NCBI GenBank assembly: GCA_030041135.1
Contig: JASHOL010000187.1
Location: 1-38,209 of the forward strand
DNA length: 38,209 nucleotides
From: Streptosporangiaceae bacterium
GTDB lineage: Bacteria; Actinomycetota; Actinomycetes; Streptosporangiales; Streptosporangiaceae
Direction of reading: 5' to 3'
This document shows positions 14,748 through 22,118 of the stretch, piece after piece; within the stretch, counting starts at the first letter, position 1; each line of letters opens with the position of its first letter. The notes beneath the pieces were generated by a model. It saw only the letters and a list, made by a program, of their open reading frames with translations, was not told the origin of the DNA and made no database searches. Made by a program: the position numbers and the translations under genes.

Positions 14748-14871
14748 TCCCGCCGATCAACCTTTCACGGACAGGTTTATTTGTAAGATGAGAAATATGG
14801 CCAAAGAGCAAACGGCCTGCCAACGCCGGACGAACCAATAAACCGGGAGCCGGCCCGCGGGATGCCCAGAA

Positions 14872-14897
14872 CGTGAGCACGGAGCGGCACGCTCACG
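14872..14897 (-). terminator. Weak inverted repeat at the 3' end of efeB
   Basis: CGTGAGC (14872-14878) pairs with GCTCACG (14891-14897), which includes the efeB stop codon. The 12-nt loop and short 7-bp arms make it a weak terminator candidate. Confidence 0.3.
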
Positions 14898-16338
14898 CGA
14901 ACAGCGCACGCCCGAAATAATCGCTGCTGTCGACGACGCCGGGCAGGGCCAGGAAGTAGCCGCCGCCGAACGGGCTGATGTAGTCGACGAGTGGCTCGCC
15001 GATCAGCCGCGTCTGCACCTGCACGAACTGCCGCTGGATGTCCTGCTGGAAGCAGGTGAAGATCAGGCCCACGTCGAGGTCCCCGACTTGGTCGAGCCCG
15101 CGGTCATAGTTCCACGCTCGTCGCAAGATGCGCTGGTTGGCCGTCTGCGCCGTCCGCGGGTTCGCAAGGCGGATGTGCGCGGTCAGCGGGATCACGTCGC
15201 CTTCTGGGTCGGTCGCGTAGTCAGGCGTGGCGTAGATTCCGTCGGCGTCGAGCGGATAGCCGGAGTCGCGGTACCGGCCGAACATGAGCTGCTGCTCGTA
15301 GACGTCTACGCGGTCCCAGAACTCGACAAACATCCTGATCAGGCGGACCACGATATAGCTGCCGCCGGCCGTCCATGACGGCTCGCCCTGAGCGCCCGGC
15401 CGGACCCAGACCAGCTCGTTCATCTGCGCCGCGCTCGTCACGGACGGGTTCGCGATGCCGTCCATGAACCCGAGCTGGTTGCGCGGCACGGTGCCGGGCG
15501 GCCGGGCTGGGCTGGAGAACCCGTGGATACGCCAGTTCGCCTGCATGCCGCCGCGCGTGTTCTTCGCGATGTCGCGCAGCGCGTGCAGCACCACGTCCTC
15601 GTTGCCTGCGGTGAGCTGCAGGATCAGGTCTCCACCGCACTGAGCGGGGTCGAGGTTGTCATTGGGGAACGACGTCATCTGCGTCAGGTGGGCCGGCAGC
15701 TGCGAAGCCAGCCCGTACCGGTCGTCAAACAGAGTCGACCCGACGCCGAACGTGACCGTGAGGCCGTCAGGGACCACCGTCGGGCCGAGGGTTCCGGAGT
15801 CCGTCGACGGCCCGGCGATGCCGGCCGGGGGCGGCATGCCGCCCGCGGTCAGGAACCTGGCGCGGTCGGTGACCGTCTGGAACAGTTCGATCAGCTCGGC
15901 CCGGCTCTCCGCCGTCGCGCTGAACGAGATGACCGCGGTGGCGGCCTTCGGTGTCGGCAGGATCCCGGCCTGGTGCTTGCCGTGGAACGGCACCGCGGGC
16001 AGCCGCCCCTCCAGCTCGGCCAGGTTCGCTGCGGCCGCCGGGTCGATGCCGGTGCCCGAGCCCCGCAGTGCGTACCCACCCGCCGCGCCGGCGATGCCGC
16101 CGACCACCACACCGCCCGCGACTCCGCCCGCAACGCCGCCGGCCATGCCGCGCAGGAACGACCGCCTCCCCACGCCCGGCTGCTCGGCCGACATAGCGGC
16201 GTCGCCAGGCTTGGCCGGCTCGCCAGGCTTCCCGGCCCCGGCCGGTTCGGCGGGCTTGGCGGGCTTGGCGGGCTTGGCGGGCTTGGCGGGCTCGGCCACG
16301 TTACCGCCCTCAGCGGACTCAGCAGACTCAGAACTCAT
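14893..16338 (-). CDS. efeB: DyP-type haem peroxidase EfeB, Tat-exported
   Basis: This 481-residue dye-decolourising peroxidase is of the EfeB class. In Efe systems it is exported folded with haem and oxidises Fe(II), or is proposed to take iron from haem. The Tat signal is GRRSFLRG (57-64) followed by a long Gly/Ala/Val helix. It is preceded by an unusually long 56-residue N-terminal region rich in Pro-Ala-Lys triplets. The DyP signature GFMDGIANP carries the distal Asp. AHIRLANPRT carries the likely proximal haem His, and the C-terminus has FGGGYFLALPG. The gene overlaps the efeO end by 11 nt (GAGGAA nine nt before the ATG), so they are coupled. An internal ATG at 16194 would remove most of the repeat region. 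Confidence 0.93.
   Translation of the reverse strand: MSSESAESAEGGNVAEPAKPAKPAKPAKPAEPAGAGKPGEPAKPGDAAMSAEQPGVGRRSFLRGMAGGVAGGVAGGVVVGGIAGAAGGYALRGSGTGIDPAAAANLAELEGRLPAVPFHGKHQAGILPTPKAATAVISFSATAESRAELIELFQTVTDRARFLTAGGMPPPAGIAGPSTDSGTLGPTVVPDGLTVTFGVGSTLFDDRYGLASQLPAHLTQMTSFPNDNLDPAQCGGDLILQLTAGNEDVVLHALRDIAKNTRGGMQANWRIHGFSSPARPPGTVPRNQLGFMDGIANPSVTSAAQMNELVWVRPGAQGEPSWTAGGSYIVVRLIRMFVEFWDRVDVYEQQLMFGRYRDSGYPLDADGIYATPDYATDPEGDVIPLTAHIRLANPRTAQTANQRILRRAWNYDRGLDQVGDLDVGLIFTCFQQDIQRQFVQVQTRLIGEPLVDYISPFGGGYFLALPGVVDSSDYFGRALFA
16252..16296. repeat. Five tandem copies of a 9-bp unit inside efeB
   Basis: GGGCTTGGC is repeated four times exactly, then once with one change (16288-16296). On the coding strand it encodes Ala-Lys-Pro triplets in the region before the Tat motif. 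Such repeats can vary in copy number by slippage in steps of three residues without a frameshift. Confidence 0.85.
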
Positions 16339-17491
16339 GCGCCATATTCCTCGGCTCGGCGATCGACGCGATAGGAGCGAGCTCCTGTAGCACCTGGCCG
16401 CACGCCGCGTCTATCTCTTCATGAGTGAGCGTGGGCAGGGCGGACACGGAAACCCACCATCCGTCGGGAAGACGCTCTTTCTGTACGAGCGACTGCAGGA
16501 GGTCCAGCCCCGAGTAGACCTCGGGCAGCTGCGGGTAACGCGGGGCCAGCAGCGGGTGCAGCAGGGACAGCAGGTAGCGAGTGCCCTGGATGTTGGCGAG
16601 CACGGTGGCGAGGGTGGTGCCGCTGCCGTAGTCGTCGTGGCCGGTGAGCTGGAACTCCAGCGCGTTCTCCAGGATCTCGTGGGTGCGCAGGCCGATATCG
16701 AGCAGCGGGATCTGCTGCCCTGGCCACCAGGCAAGAAGCTGGTGCACGTTCGTGTTCAGCGTGCTCGCGACTGACGTAAGCTCACGCACCGACTGGCCGT
16801 GCCACAGGCCGTACTCCAGGCGGTAGAAGCCGGTCCATTGCGGGCTGTTGACACCAACGGCGTCCGCCCGGCCGTCGATCTCGGTGTCGTAGTTGCCGAA
16901 CGCGTCGTACGCCGCTCCGAGCGTCTCGTATTGCAGATGGGCGGTGAGCCAGTCGCGCTTGGCCGCCGTCAGGTCGCCGCTGCCCACCACGGCGGCCAGC
17001 GTGGTGGTCTCCCTGGCGAGCACCTGCAGCCCGGTCTCGGTGTACTGCGCGTACTCCTTGGCCAGCGGATAGAGATCGTTGTAGGTGATGGGGAGTATGG
17101 CGGGCTGACCGGCCTTATGGCCGCTGACGGTGACCGTGGGGCCGGTGATGGGGTCGAAGTCCTCCACCTCGCACAGGAACGCGTACTTGCCCGACCCGAC
17201 GTCAAGGGACATTGGCGCCGTGGTGTCGGGTCCGATGTTCTGGAGCTCGTCGTAGACGGCGCCGTTGGCCGGGTCGATCAGGTCGACCTCGGCGCCGTCC
17301 TGCGCCTCGCTGGTGACCTCGAACGTGTGCCAGCCGGGTCTGGCCAGATGCCACGCACCGCCGCAAGAGCCATCGTTGAAAGTGATCGCCGTGGACGCGG
17401 CGGAAGTCGCAGCAGGGGAACTGCCGCAGGCTGTAACGGCCGCCACCAGCGCCGCACTGGCGGCAGCGGCGAGCAGGCGTCCGGTGCGCAT
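16328..17491 (-). CDS. efeO: EfeO-type iron-uptake lipoprotein (cupredoxin plus imelysin/M75 domain)
   Basis: This 387-residue exported lipoprotein has a signal ending at the lipobox AAVTAC with Cys22 as the lipid site. A cupredoxin-like domain (about 35-125) follows, with CGGAWHLARPGWHTFEV and the FLCEVEDFDP end. The alpha-helical imelysin/peptidase-M75-like domain runs from about 140 to the end. In EfeUOB systems EfeO binds periplasmic or cell-surface iron and hands it to the permease EfeU. The place of the usual HxxE iron motif reads TGFYRLEYGLWHG, with Tyr (residue 223) where His is expected. No efeU lies in the window. AGGA lies five nt before ATG 17491; ATG 17497 is an in-frame alternative. 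Confidence 0.88.
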   Translation of the reverse strand: MRTGRLLAAAASAALVAAVTACGSSPAATSAASTAITFNDGSCGGAWHLARPGWHTFEVTSEAQDGAEVDLIDPANGAVYDELQNIGPDTTAPMSLDVGSGKYAFLCEVEDFDPITGPTVTVSGHKAGQPAILPITYNDLYPLAKEYAQYTETGLQVLARETTTLAAVVGSGDLTAAKRDWLTAHLQYETLGAAYDAFGNYDTEIDGRADAVGVNSPQWTGFYRLEYGLWHGQSVRELTSVASTLNTNVHQLLAWWPGQQIPLLDIGLRTHEILENALEFQLTGHDDYGSGTTLATVLANIQGTRYLLSLLHPLLAPRYPQLPEVYSGLDLLQSLVQKERLPDGWWVSVSALPTLTHEEIDAACGQVLQELAPIASIAEPRNMAHEF

Positions 17492-17708
17492 GGCCATCCT
17501 GGGGGAACCTGATGCGGAACAAGCGGCCAGAAGCCAGCATAAGCGTGCCGAAATCCGCGGCTTGGCCCTTGGTGGTCTCTGGATTAAACGTTCACCCGGC
17601 CATAACTCCGTGTCTACCAGATGGCCTCCGCGTTCTTCGGCCCCGATAACCTGACGGCCGGTCGCGGGCAGCCGAGCGGCGTCCCGAGCGGCCCTTGAGC
17701 CAGCCCGC

Positions 17709-18683
17709 CTAGTCGGGTGACCGCCGGAACGCGGGCGAATTCACCGCCCACTGCGGATCCTCGCCGCGGGCAAAGCGGTTCAGGTTGGCCGCGAACACCT
17801 CGCTTGTCCGGCGGAACATCAGCCCGGTATGCCAGCCGACGTGCGGGGTGGCAAGCACGCGCGGATGGCGGACAAGCGCGCCGTCGGGATCGACGGGCTC
17901 GCGCGCGAAAACGTCGAGCCCCGCCCCGGCCACCCGGCCGCTATCGAGCGCCGCGAGCAAGGCCGACTCGTCGACCAGGCCGCCCCTGGCAACGTTGACG
18001 AACAGTACGCCCGGCTTCATCGCGGCGAACTCGGCTGCCGAGAAGAGCCCCTCGTTCCCGCCGTGCAGCATCGCACAGCACACCACGGCATCGGCCTGCC
18101 CGAGCAGCTCGTGCAGCCGGCCGGGGCCCGCTACCTCGGCTATCTCAGCGGGCGCCGGCTTGTCCGGGTGCTCCCTGACCGCCAGCAGCCGCGGCCCGAA
18201 CGGGGCCAGGCGCCTCGCGACCGCGGTGCCGATCGCGCCGAGCCCGACGATCACGACGGTGGCATCTACCAGCGACCGGCCCGCCGGCCGGTGAGTCCAC
18301 GACCCGGTCGCCAGCGCCGCACGGGACTCGTCAAGCCGCCGGGCCAGCGCGAGCAGGTGCAGCAGCGCCAGTTCGGCCACGCTGTCGGCGTTGCCGCCGA
18401 GGTCGCCGGGCACGCGGGCCACCCACACGCCGAGCTCAGTGGCGGCCGCCACGTCGACGCGATCCAGCCCGACCCCGAACTGGTGAACGAGCCCGAACTC
18501 GCCCGCGGCCAGGATGTCCGCTCCGATCTTGGTACCGAGCGGGCAGATGGCGGTGACGCCGTCCAGGCTTTCTGCCAGCCGGTCAGGCGGACAGGCAGCG
18601 ATCTCCCATCCCGGCAACAGCGATCCGAGAATCTCCGCGGGCACGCCGTCGCCGAGCCGCTCCCTGGCGAACAGCAGCCTCAC
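17709..18683 (-). CDS. D-2-hydroxyacid dehydrogenase (NAD-dependent)
   Basis: This 324-residue oxidoreductase interconverts 2-keto and D-2-hydroxy acids or phosphorylated analogues. The Rossmann motif VGLGAIGTA lies at 146-154. The catalytic triad is present: Arg233 in [10 protein letters not shown], Glu262 in FAREPVDP and His281 in ATPHVGWHT. The substrate-binding N-terminal domain is short but complete. Candidates include glyoxylate/hydroxypyruvate reductase and phosphoglycerate dehydrogenase-like enzymes; I cannot decide. It starts at the GTG overlapping the hemQ stop (GTGA at 18680-18683), so it is translated with hemQ. The longer frame to 18860 is antiparallel-free but lies inside hemQ and is rejected. 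Confidence 0.9.
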   Translation of the reverse strand: MRLLFARERLGDGVPAEILGSLLPGWEIAACPPDRLAESLDGVTAICPLGTKIGADILAAGEFGLVHQFGVGLDRVDVAAATELGVWVARVPGDLGGNADSVAELALLHLLALARRLDESRAALATGSWTHRPAGRSLVDATVVIVGLGAIGTAVARRLAPFGPRLLAVREHPDKPAPAEIAEVAGPGRLHELLGQADAVVCCAMLHGGNEGLFSAAEFAAMKPGVLFVNVARGGLVDESALLAALDSGRVAGAGLDVFAREPVDPDGALVRHPRVLATPHVGWHTGLMFRRTSEVFAANLNRFARGEDPQWAVNSPAFRRSPD

Positions 18684-19420
18684 GCCAGCGCCGCGACCAG
18701 CTCGTCGATCGGCTTGCGGCGGCCGGTGTAGAACGGGATCTCTACCCTGGTGTGACGCCGGGCCCGCGCGCCGCGCAGGTGGCGCATCAGGTCGACGATC
18801 CGGTGCAGCTCGTCGGCCTCGAAGGCCAGGATCCACTCGTAGTCGTTGAGCGAGAAGCACGCGACCGTGTTGGCCCGGACGTCGGGGTACTCGCGGGCCA
18901 TCATGCCGTGCTCGGCCAGCAGCTCACGGCGCTCGGGGTCGTCGAGCAGATACCACTCGTAGGACCGGACGAACGGGTACACGCTGACGTAGTTCTTCGG
19001 CTCCTCCCCGGCGAGAAACGCGGGGATGTGGCTCTTGTTGAACTCGGCCGGGCGGTGCAGCGCCATCACCGACCAGACCGGCTCGCTCGCCTGGCCGAGC
19101 CTGGTCCGGCGGAACCTGGCGTACATCTCCTGCAGGTCGTCGGCGGTCGGCGCGACCCACCAGAACATGTAGTCCGCGTCGGCCCGCAGGCCCTGCACGT
19201 CGTAACAGCCGCGGGTCACGACGCCCTTGCCGGCCGCCTGCTGGCACAGCTCGGACACCTCGGCTGCCAGGCTCGCCCGCCCGCCGGCGCCGGCCGCGGC
19301 CTGGTCGATGGCCGCCGGGCCGGCCACCCGGAAGACCGACCACATCACGTACCTGATGAGCTCGTTCAGCTCCCGCGCCTTGGGATGGCTTGCGGCCCGC
19401 GACTCCTCGTTCCCTGCCAT
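18680..19420 (-). CDS. hemQ: Coproheme decarboxylase HemQ (chlorite dismutase family)
   Basis: This 246-residue enzyme performs the last step of the coproporphyrin-dependent haem pathway of Gram-positive bacteria. It converts iron-coproporphyrin III to haem b by two oxidative decarboxylations. Features are [13 protein letters not shown] near the start, [16 protein letters not shown], and [18 protein letters not shown] with the catalytic Tyr148. [13 protein letters not shown] carries the haem-ligand His171, and the C-terminal block has [14 protein letters not shown] 19420 is chosen from family length and from a -10-like AGACAT six nt upstream; the frame extends to 19555 without similarity. Its partners hemE and cgoX are in the window, but hemH is not seen. 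Confidence 0.95.
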   Translation of the reverse strand: MAGNEESRAASHPKARELNELIRYVMWSVFRVAGPAAIDQAAAGAGGRASLAAEVSELCQQAAGKGVVTRGCYDVQGLRADADYMFWWVAPTADDLQEMYARFRRTRLGQASEPVWSVMALHRPAEFNKSHIPAFLAGEEPKNYVSVYPFVRSYEWYLLDDPERRELLAEHGMMAREYPDVRANTVACFSLNDYEWILAFEADELHRIVDLMRHLRGARARRHTRVEIPFYTGRRKPIDELVAALA

Positions 19421-19484
19421 GCACTCATGTCTACCAGAGAGTTTTATGGGGGGAACGAGGGGTTGCCGGGCAAACTGTCGGTCC

Positions 19485-19898
19485 TCAGCCGGCCTGGTCC
19501 GCGGCCGGCACGCGCGCGATGGCCTCGATCTCCACCAGCTGGCCGGTGTAGCCAAGGACGCTCACTCCGAGCAGGGTCGACGGCGGCTCGTGGTCGGCAA
19601 AGTCGGCGTGGACCACGTCCCAGACCGCGCCGAGATCGGCCTGGTTGGCCGAGACGACGTAGATCGTGGTCTTGACCACGTCGGCGAGGCCCGCGCCGGC
19701 CGCCGCCAGCGCCGTGACCAGGTTGGCCACCGTCTGGCGGGCCTGCGCCGCGTAGTCGGCCCCGCCCACCACCTGGCCGGTCTCGTCGATCGGGCAGGCG
19801 CCGGCGGCGAACACCAGGCTGCCGGGCGCAGCGATCGCGGCATAGGCGTAACCGGCCTGCTGATACAGGCCGTCGGCCCCGACGAAGTGCGCAGGCAT
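19485..19898 (-). CDS. RidA/YjgF/UK114 family enamine deaminase-like protein
   Basis: This 137-residue trimeric RidA-fold protein is expected to hydrolyse reactive enamine/imine intermediates from PLP enzymes, or to have a related deaminase role. Family blocks are [51 protein letters not shown] and [10 protein letters not shown], where the Arg matches the carboxylate-binding residue. The ATG at 19898 is placed where the family starts. The upstream frame runs through the LLM gene and is a shadow. It lies between hemQ and the LLM oxidoreductase on the same strand, 56 nt from the latter. Confidence 0.9.
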   Translation of the reverse strand: MPAHFVGADGLYQQAGYAYAAIAAPGSLVFAAGACPIDETGQVVGGADYAAQARQTVANLVTALAAAGAGLADVVKTTIYVVSANQADLGAVWDVVHADFADHEPPSTLLGVSVLGYTGQLVEIEAIARVPAADQAG

Positions 19899-19954
19899 GC
19901 GAGGGATACTGGCAGTCCGCGGCCCGCGCCGGCAACCCAATTCCGCTGCCTGCG

Positions 19955-20893
19955 TCACGTGCCCGCGGCCGCCGTCCCGACCTGGTCCAGGACCGGGTTG
20001 ATGATCTCGTCGGCCAGCCACCGGGCGGCGTTGTCCGGCGCGGGCGGCCTGATGCCGAAGACGATGTGCCGGAAGCCGGCGTCGATCAGCTCTCTGGTCG
20101 TGGCCCGCACCGCGGCCGGGTCGTCGGCGGTGATCACCAACTGCGCCGAGCGGGTGATGGTAGCCGGATCCCGGCCGAGGTCGGCGCAGTGCCGGTCGAG
20201 CACCCGGCTGCGCCCGATCAGGAAATCCAGGCTGGCGTGCGGCGGACCGGGGATGTTCCAGATGTCGGCCTGCTCGGCGACGACCCGCAGCAGCCTGGTC
20301 CCCGATCCCCCGACGAGCACCGGCGGCCCTGGCCGCTGCACCGGCTTGGGCTGGTTGATCGTCCCGGACAACGTGTAGTGCGTGCCCGCGAAGTCGAACA
20401 CGTCCTCGGTGAACATGCGGCGGATGATCGTGATCGCCTCGGCCAGCCGGGCGACGCCCTCGCCGGGCGGCACCAGAGTCAGTCCGTAGGCCGCGTACTC
20501 GTCCTGGCCGTTGTTCTGCGCCGGGCCAACCTGCGGCGCTGAGGCGCGACGGGTGCCGCCGACGCCGAGGCCCAGCACCAGGCGACCGCCGGAGATGACG
20601 TCCAGAGTCGTGGCCATCTTGCCAAGCACCGCCGGCTGGCGAATGCGGTTGTTGGTGACCAGCAGGCCCAGGCGCAGCCGGCGGGTCTGGGCGGCCAGCG
20701 CCGACAGCAGCGTCCAGCCCTCGAAGATGTTGCCGTCCTTGGATCCGGTCAGCGGCAGCATGTGGTCCCACAGCCAGGCGTGCTCGATCTCCGGCACGTC
20801 GTCGGCTTGCAGCCAGGCCTGCCGGATCTGCTCGTAGGTGGTGTGCATGGGCGTTGTCTTCAGGCCGAATGTCACCGGCCGGGCGTCCGTCAT
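19955..20893 (-). CDS. LLM-class (F420-dependent type) oxidoreductase
   Basis: This 312-residue luciferase-like TIM-barrel flavoprotein belongs to the family in which actinobacterial members usually use coenzyme F420. Typical blocks are WDHMLPLTG, IRQPAVLGKMATTLDVISGGRL (split around 90-112), LGLGVGG, and PPVLVGGSGTRLLRVVAEQADIWN. The substrate is unknown. ATG 20893 has GGGAGGT six nt upstream. An ATG at 20923 lies exactly six nt after a TAGACT -10 and could start a leaderless form ten residues longer. The gene is divergent from a MarR regulator across a palindromic operator, so it is probably that regulator's target. Confidence 0.9.
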   Translation of the reverse strand: MTDARPVTFGLKTTPMHTTYEQIRQAWLQADDVPEIEHAWLWDHMLPLTGSKDGNIFEGWTLLSALAAQTRRLRLGLLVTNNRIRQPAVLGKMATTLDVISGGRLVLGLGVGGTRRASAPQVGPAQNNGQDEYAAYGLTLVPPGEGVARLAEAITIIRRMFTEDVFDFAGTHYTLSGTINQPKPVQRPGPPVLVGGSGTRLLRVVAEQADIWNIPGPPHASLDFLIGRSRVLDRHCADLGRDPATITRSAQLVITADDPAAVRATTRELIDAGFRHIVFGIRPPAPDNAARWLADEIINPVLDQVGTAAAGT

Positions 20894-20929
20894 GGACGTA
20901 CCTCCCGTCAGCAGCTCGCTCATATCGTC

Positions 20930-20935
20930 AGTCTA
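20930..20935 (-). promoter_or_regulatory. -10 element TAGACT of the LLM gene
   Basis: TAGACT (20935-20930 on the minus strand) is six nt from an in-frame ATG at 20923 and 36 nt from the ribosome-site-supported ATG at 20893. It sits beside the operator palindrome, so a protein bound there would block it. Confidence 0.5.
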
Positions 20936-20943
20936 ACCGATTA

Positions 20944-20956
20944 TCAGTATAACTGA
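20944..20956. promoter_or_regulatory. Palindromic operator TCAGT-ATA-ACTGA between LLM and marR genes
   Basis: Two perfect 5-bp arms surround three bases in an A/T-rich island. A further TCAGT copy lies at 20928-20932 and TATCA at 20958-20962. The island lies between the divergent LLM and marR -10 elements, so it is a likely MarR-binding site acting on both genes. Confidence 0.6.
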
Positions 20957-20973
20957 GTATCAGGACGGCCCTG

Positions 20974-20979
20974 TAGATT
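20974..20979 (+). promoter_or_regulatory. -10 element TAGATT of the second marR gene
   Basis: TAGATT ends seven nt before the ATG at 20987, which lacks a ribosome site. Autoregulation is plausible because the operator palindrome is immediately upstream. Confidence 0.5.
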
Positions 20980-20986
20980 GGCAGCC

Positions 20987-21484
20987 ATGACTGACCGGCT
21001 ACCGGACCCGCTCGCCCGCCGGCTCGGCTACCTGCTCAAGCACGCCCAGCAACGGCTGGTGCAGGCGGCGGCGCCGGCAATGGCGCCGTTCGGGATCGAC
21101 GGTCGCGAACTGGCGGTGCTGACCGTGCTCGGTGCCGACGTCCCGCTCTCGCAGCACGAGGCGGCCGGGCAGCTCGGAATCGACCGGACCACGATGGTGG
21201 CGCACGTCGACGCCCTCGAGGACAAGGGCCTGGTCGAGCGTCGCCGCAGCCCGCATGACCGGCGCAAGAACATCGTCGAGCTGACGCCGGCCGGGCAGAA
21301 GTGCCTGCGCGAGGCCGGGCAGGCACGCGACGAGGTTGAGCGCGACTTTCTCGCACCGCTCGGCGCCGACGGCGCCGCGGAGTTCGTCCGTGCGCTGCAA
21401 GTACTGGTGGCCACGCCGCCCCAACCGGATCAGCCGGCGACTGCGGCCGGGTCGATCAGTCCCCGGTCCCGCGCAGCGCGCTGA
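20987..21484 (+). CDS. MarR-family transcriptional regulator
   Basis: This 165-residue winged-helix regulator has the recognition region LSQHEAAGQLGIDRTTMVAHVDALEDKG. The wing is VERRRSPHDRRKNIVELTPAGQ, with the usual D-R-R motif. It is divergent from the LLM oxidoreductase and very likely represses it and itself through the intervening palindrome. The ligand is unknown. Its last 29 nt overlap the end of the convergent crotonase gene. The start follows from the -10 hexamer; a start three codons earlier (20978) is in frame. Confidence 0.92.
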   Translation: MTDRLPDPLARRLGYLLKHAQQRLVQAAAPAMAPFGIDGRELAVLTVLGADVPLSQHEAAGQLGIDRTTMVAHVDALEDKGLVERRRSPHDRRKNIVELTPAGQKCLREAGQARDEVERDFLAPLGADGAAEFVRALQVLVATPPQPDQPATAAGSISPRSRAAR

Positions 21485-22118
21485 TCGCAGGCCCGTACAG
21501 CAGCCGCTTGTGCTCGGCCACGGTCCGCCGCTCCTTGCCGGCCAGGTCAGCCGCGAGCCCGATGGCCTGCGGCACAACCTCGTCCTCGGCCGCTATCTGG
21601 TGCGCGATGCCCGCGGCCAGTGCGTCCGGGCCGCCATAGCGGCGCCCGGTCACGACCGCCTCCTGAACCGAGCGGGCAGGAAGCTTGCACGTCAGCACGC
21701 TGAAGAATTCTGGCGTCAGCGGCAGGCCGAGGTCCGCCTCTGGCATGCACCAGAAGCCGCGGTCCGCGCGCATGACGACGAAGTCGTGCGCGACCGCCAG
21801 TAGCGCTCCCGCCCCGAACGCGTGGCCGTTGACGGCCGCCACCGTGATCGCCGGGAGCGCCAGCACCCGGCCGAGTACCCCATAGATGGCGCGCAGGCGG
21901 GCGTCGGCTTGGCCGGGGACCGTGGCCAGCCAGTCCAGGTCCATCCCGTTGCTGTAGAACTTGCCGTCGCCGGTGGTCACCAGGGCGCGCGGGCCTTCTG
22001 CTACCTCGAACCGGTCCAGCGCCGCGTTGACGGCATCGAGCCACTCCTGGTTGAAGGCGTTCTCGCCGGCCCGCATCCGCAGCACCCAGACGGTTCCCTC
22101 GAAGTCGAGCTCGATCAT
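21456..22118 (-). CDS. Enoyl-CoA hydratase/isomerase (crotonase) family protein
   Basis: This 220-residue crotonase is short for the family (usual 250-270). It has the oxyanion-hole blocks ALVTTGDGKFYSNGMDLDWL and AVNGHAFGAGALLAVAHDF, and the acidic residue in WCMPEADLGLPL. It most resembles delta3,delta2-enoyl-CoA isomerase-like proteins that use one Glu. The acyl substrate is unknown. Its ATG overlaps the cgoX stop (ATGA at 22115-22118) behind GGAGG, so it is coupled to a haem gene without obvious metabolic reason. Confidence 0.88.
   Translation of the reverse strand: MIELDFEGTVWVLRMRAGENAFNQEWLDAVNAALDRFEVAEGPRALVTTGDGKFYSNGMDLDWLATVPGQADARLRAIYGVLGRVLALPAITVAAVNGHAFGAGALLAVAHDFVVMRADRGFWCMPEADLGLPLTPEFFSVLTCKLPARSVQEAVVTGRRYGGPDALAAGIAHQIAAEDEVVPQAIGLAADLAGKERRTVAEHKRLLYGPAISALRGTGD

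Noticed and set aside
17498-17708. Possible iron or phosphate regulator box upstream of efeO
   Set aside because: I found no convincing IdeR-type palindrome. A single GTTCACC at 17590 is only half of a Pho-type direct repeat.
18684-18860. N-terminal extension of the D-2-hydroxyacid dehydrogenase
   Set aside because: It lies inside hemQ in another frame and has arginine/proline-rich shadow composition; the overlapping GTGA start fits the family length.
19899-20771. Continuation of the RidA frame through the LLM gene
   Set aside because: This stretch is an out-of-frame shadow of the LLM oxidoreductase; RidA similarity starts at 19898.
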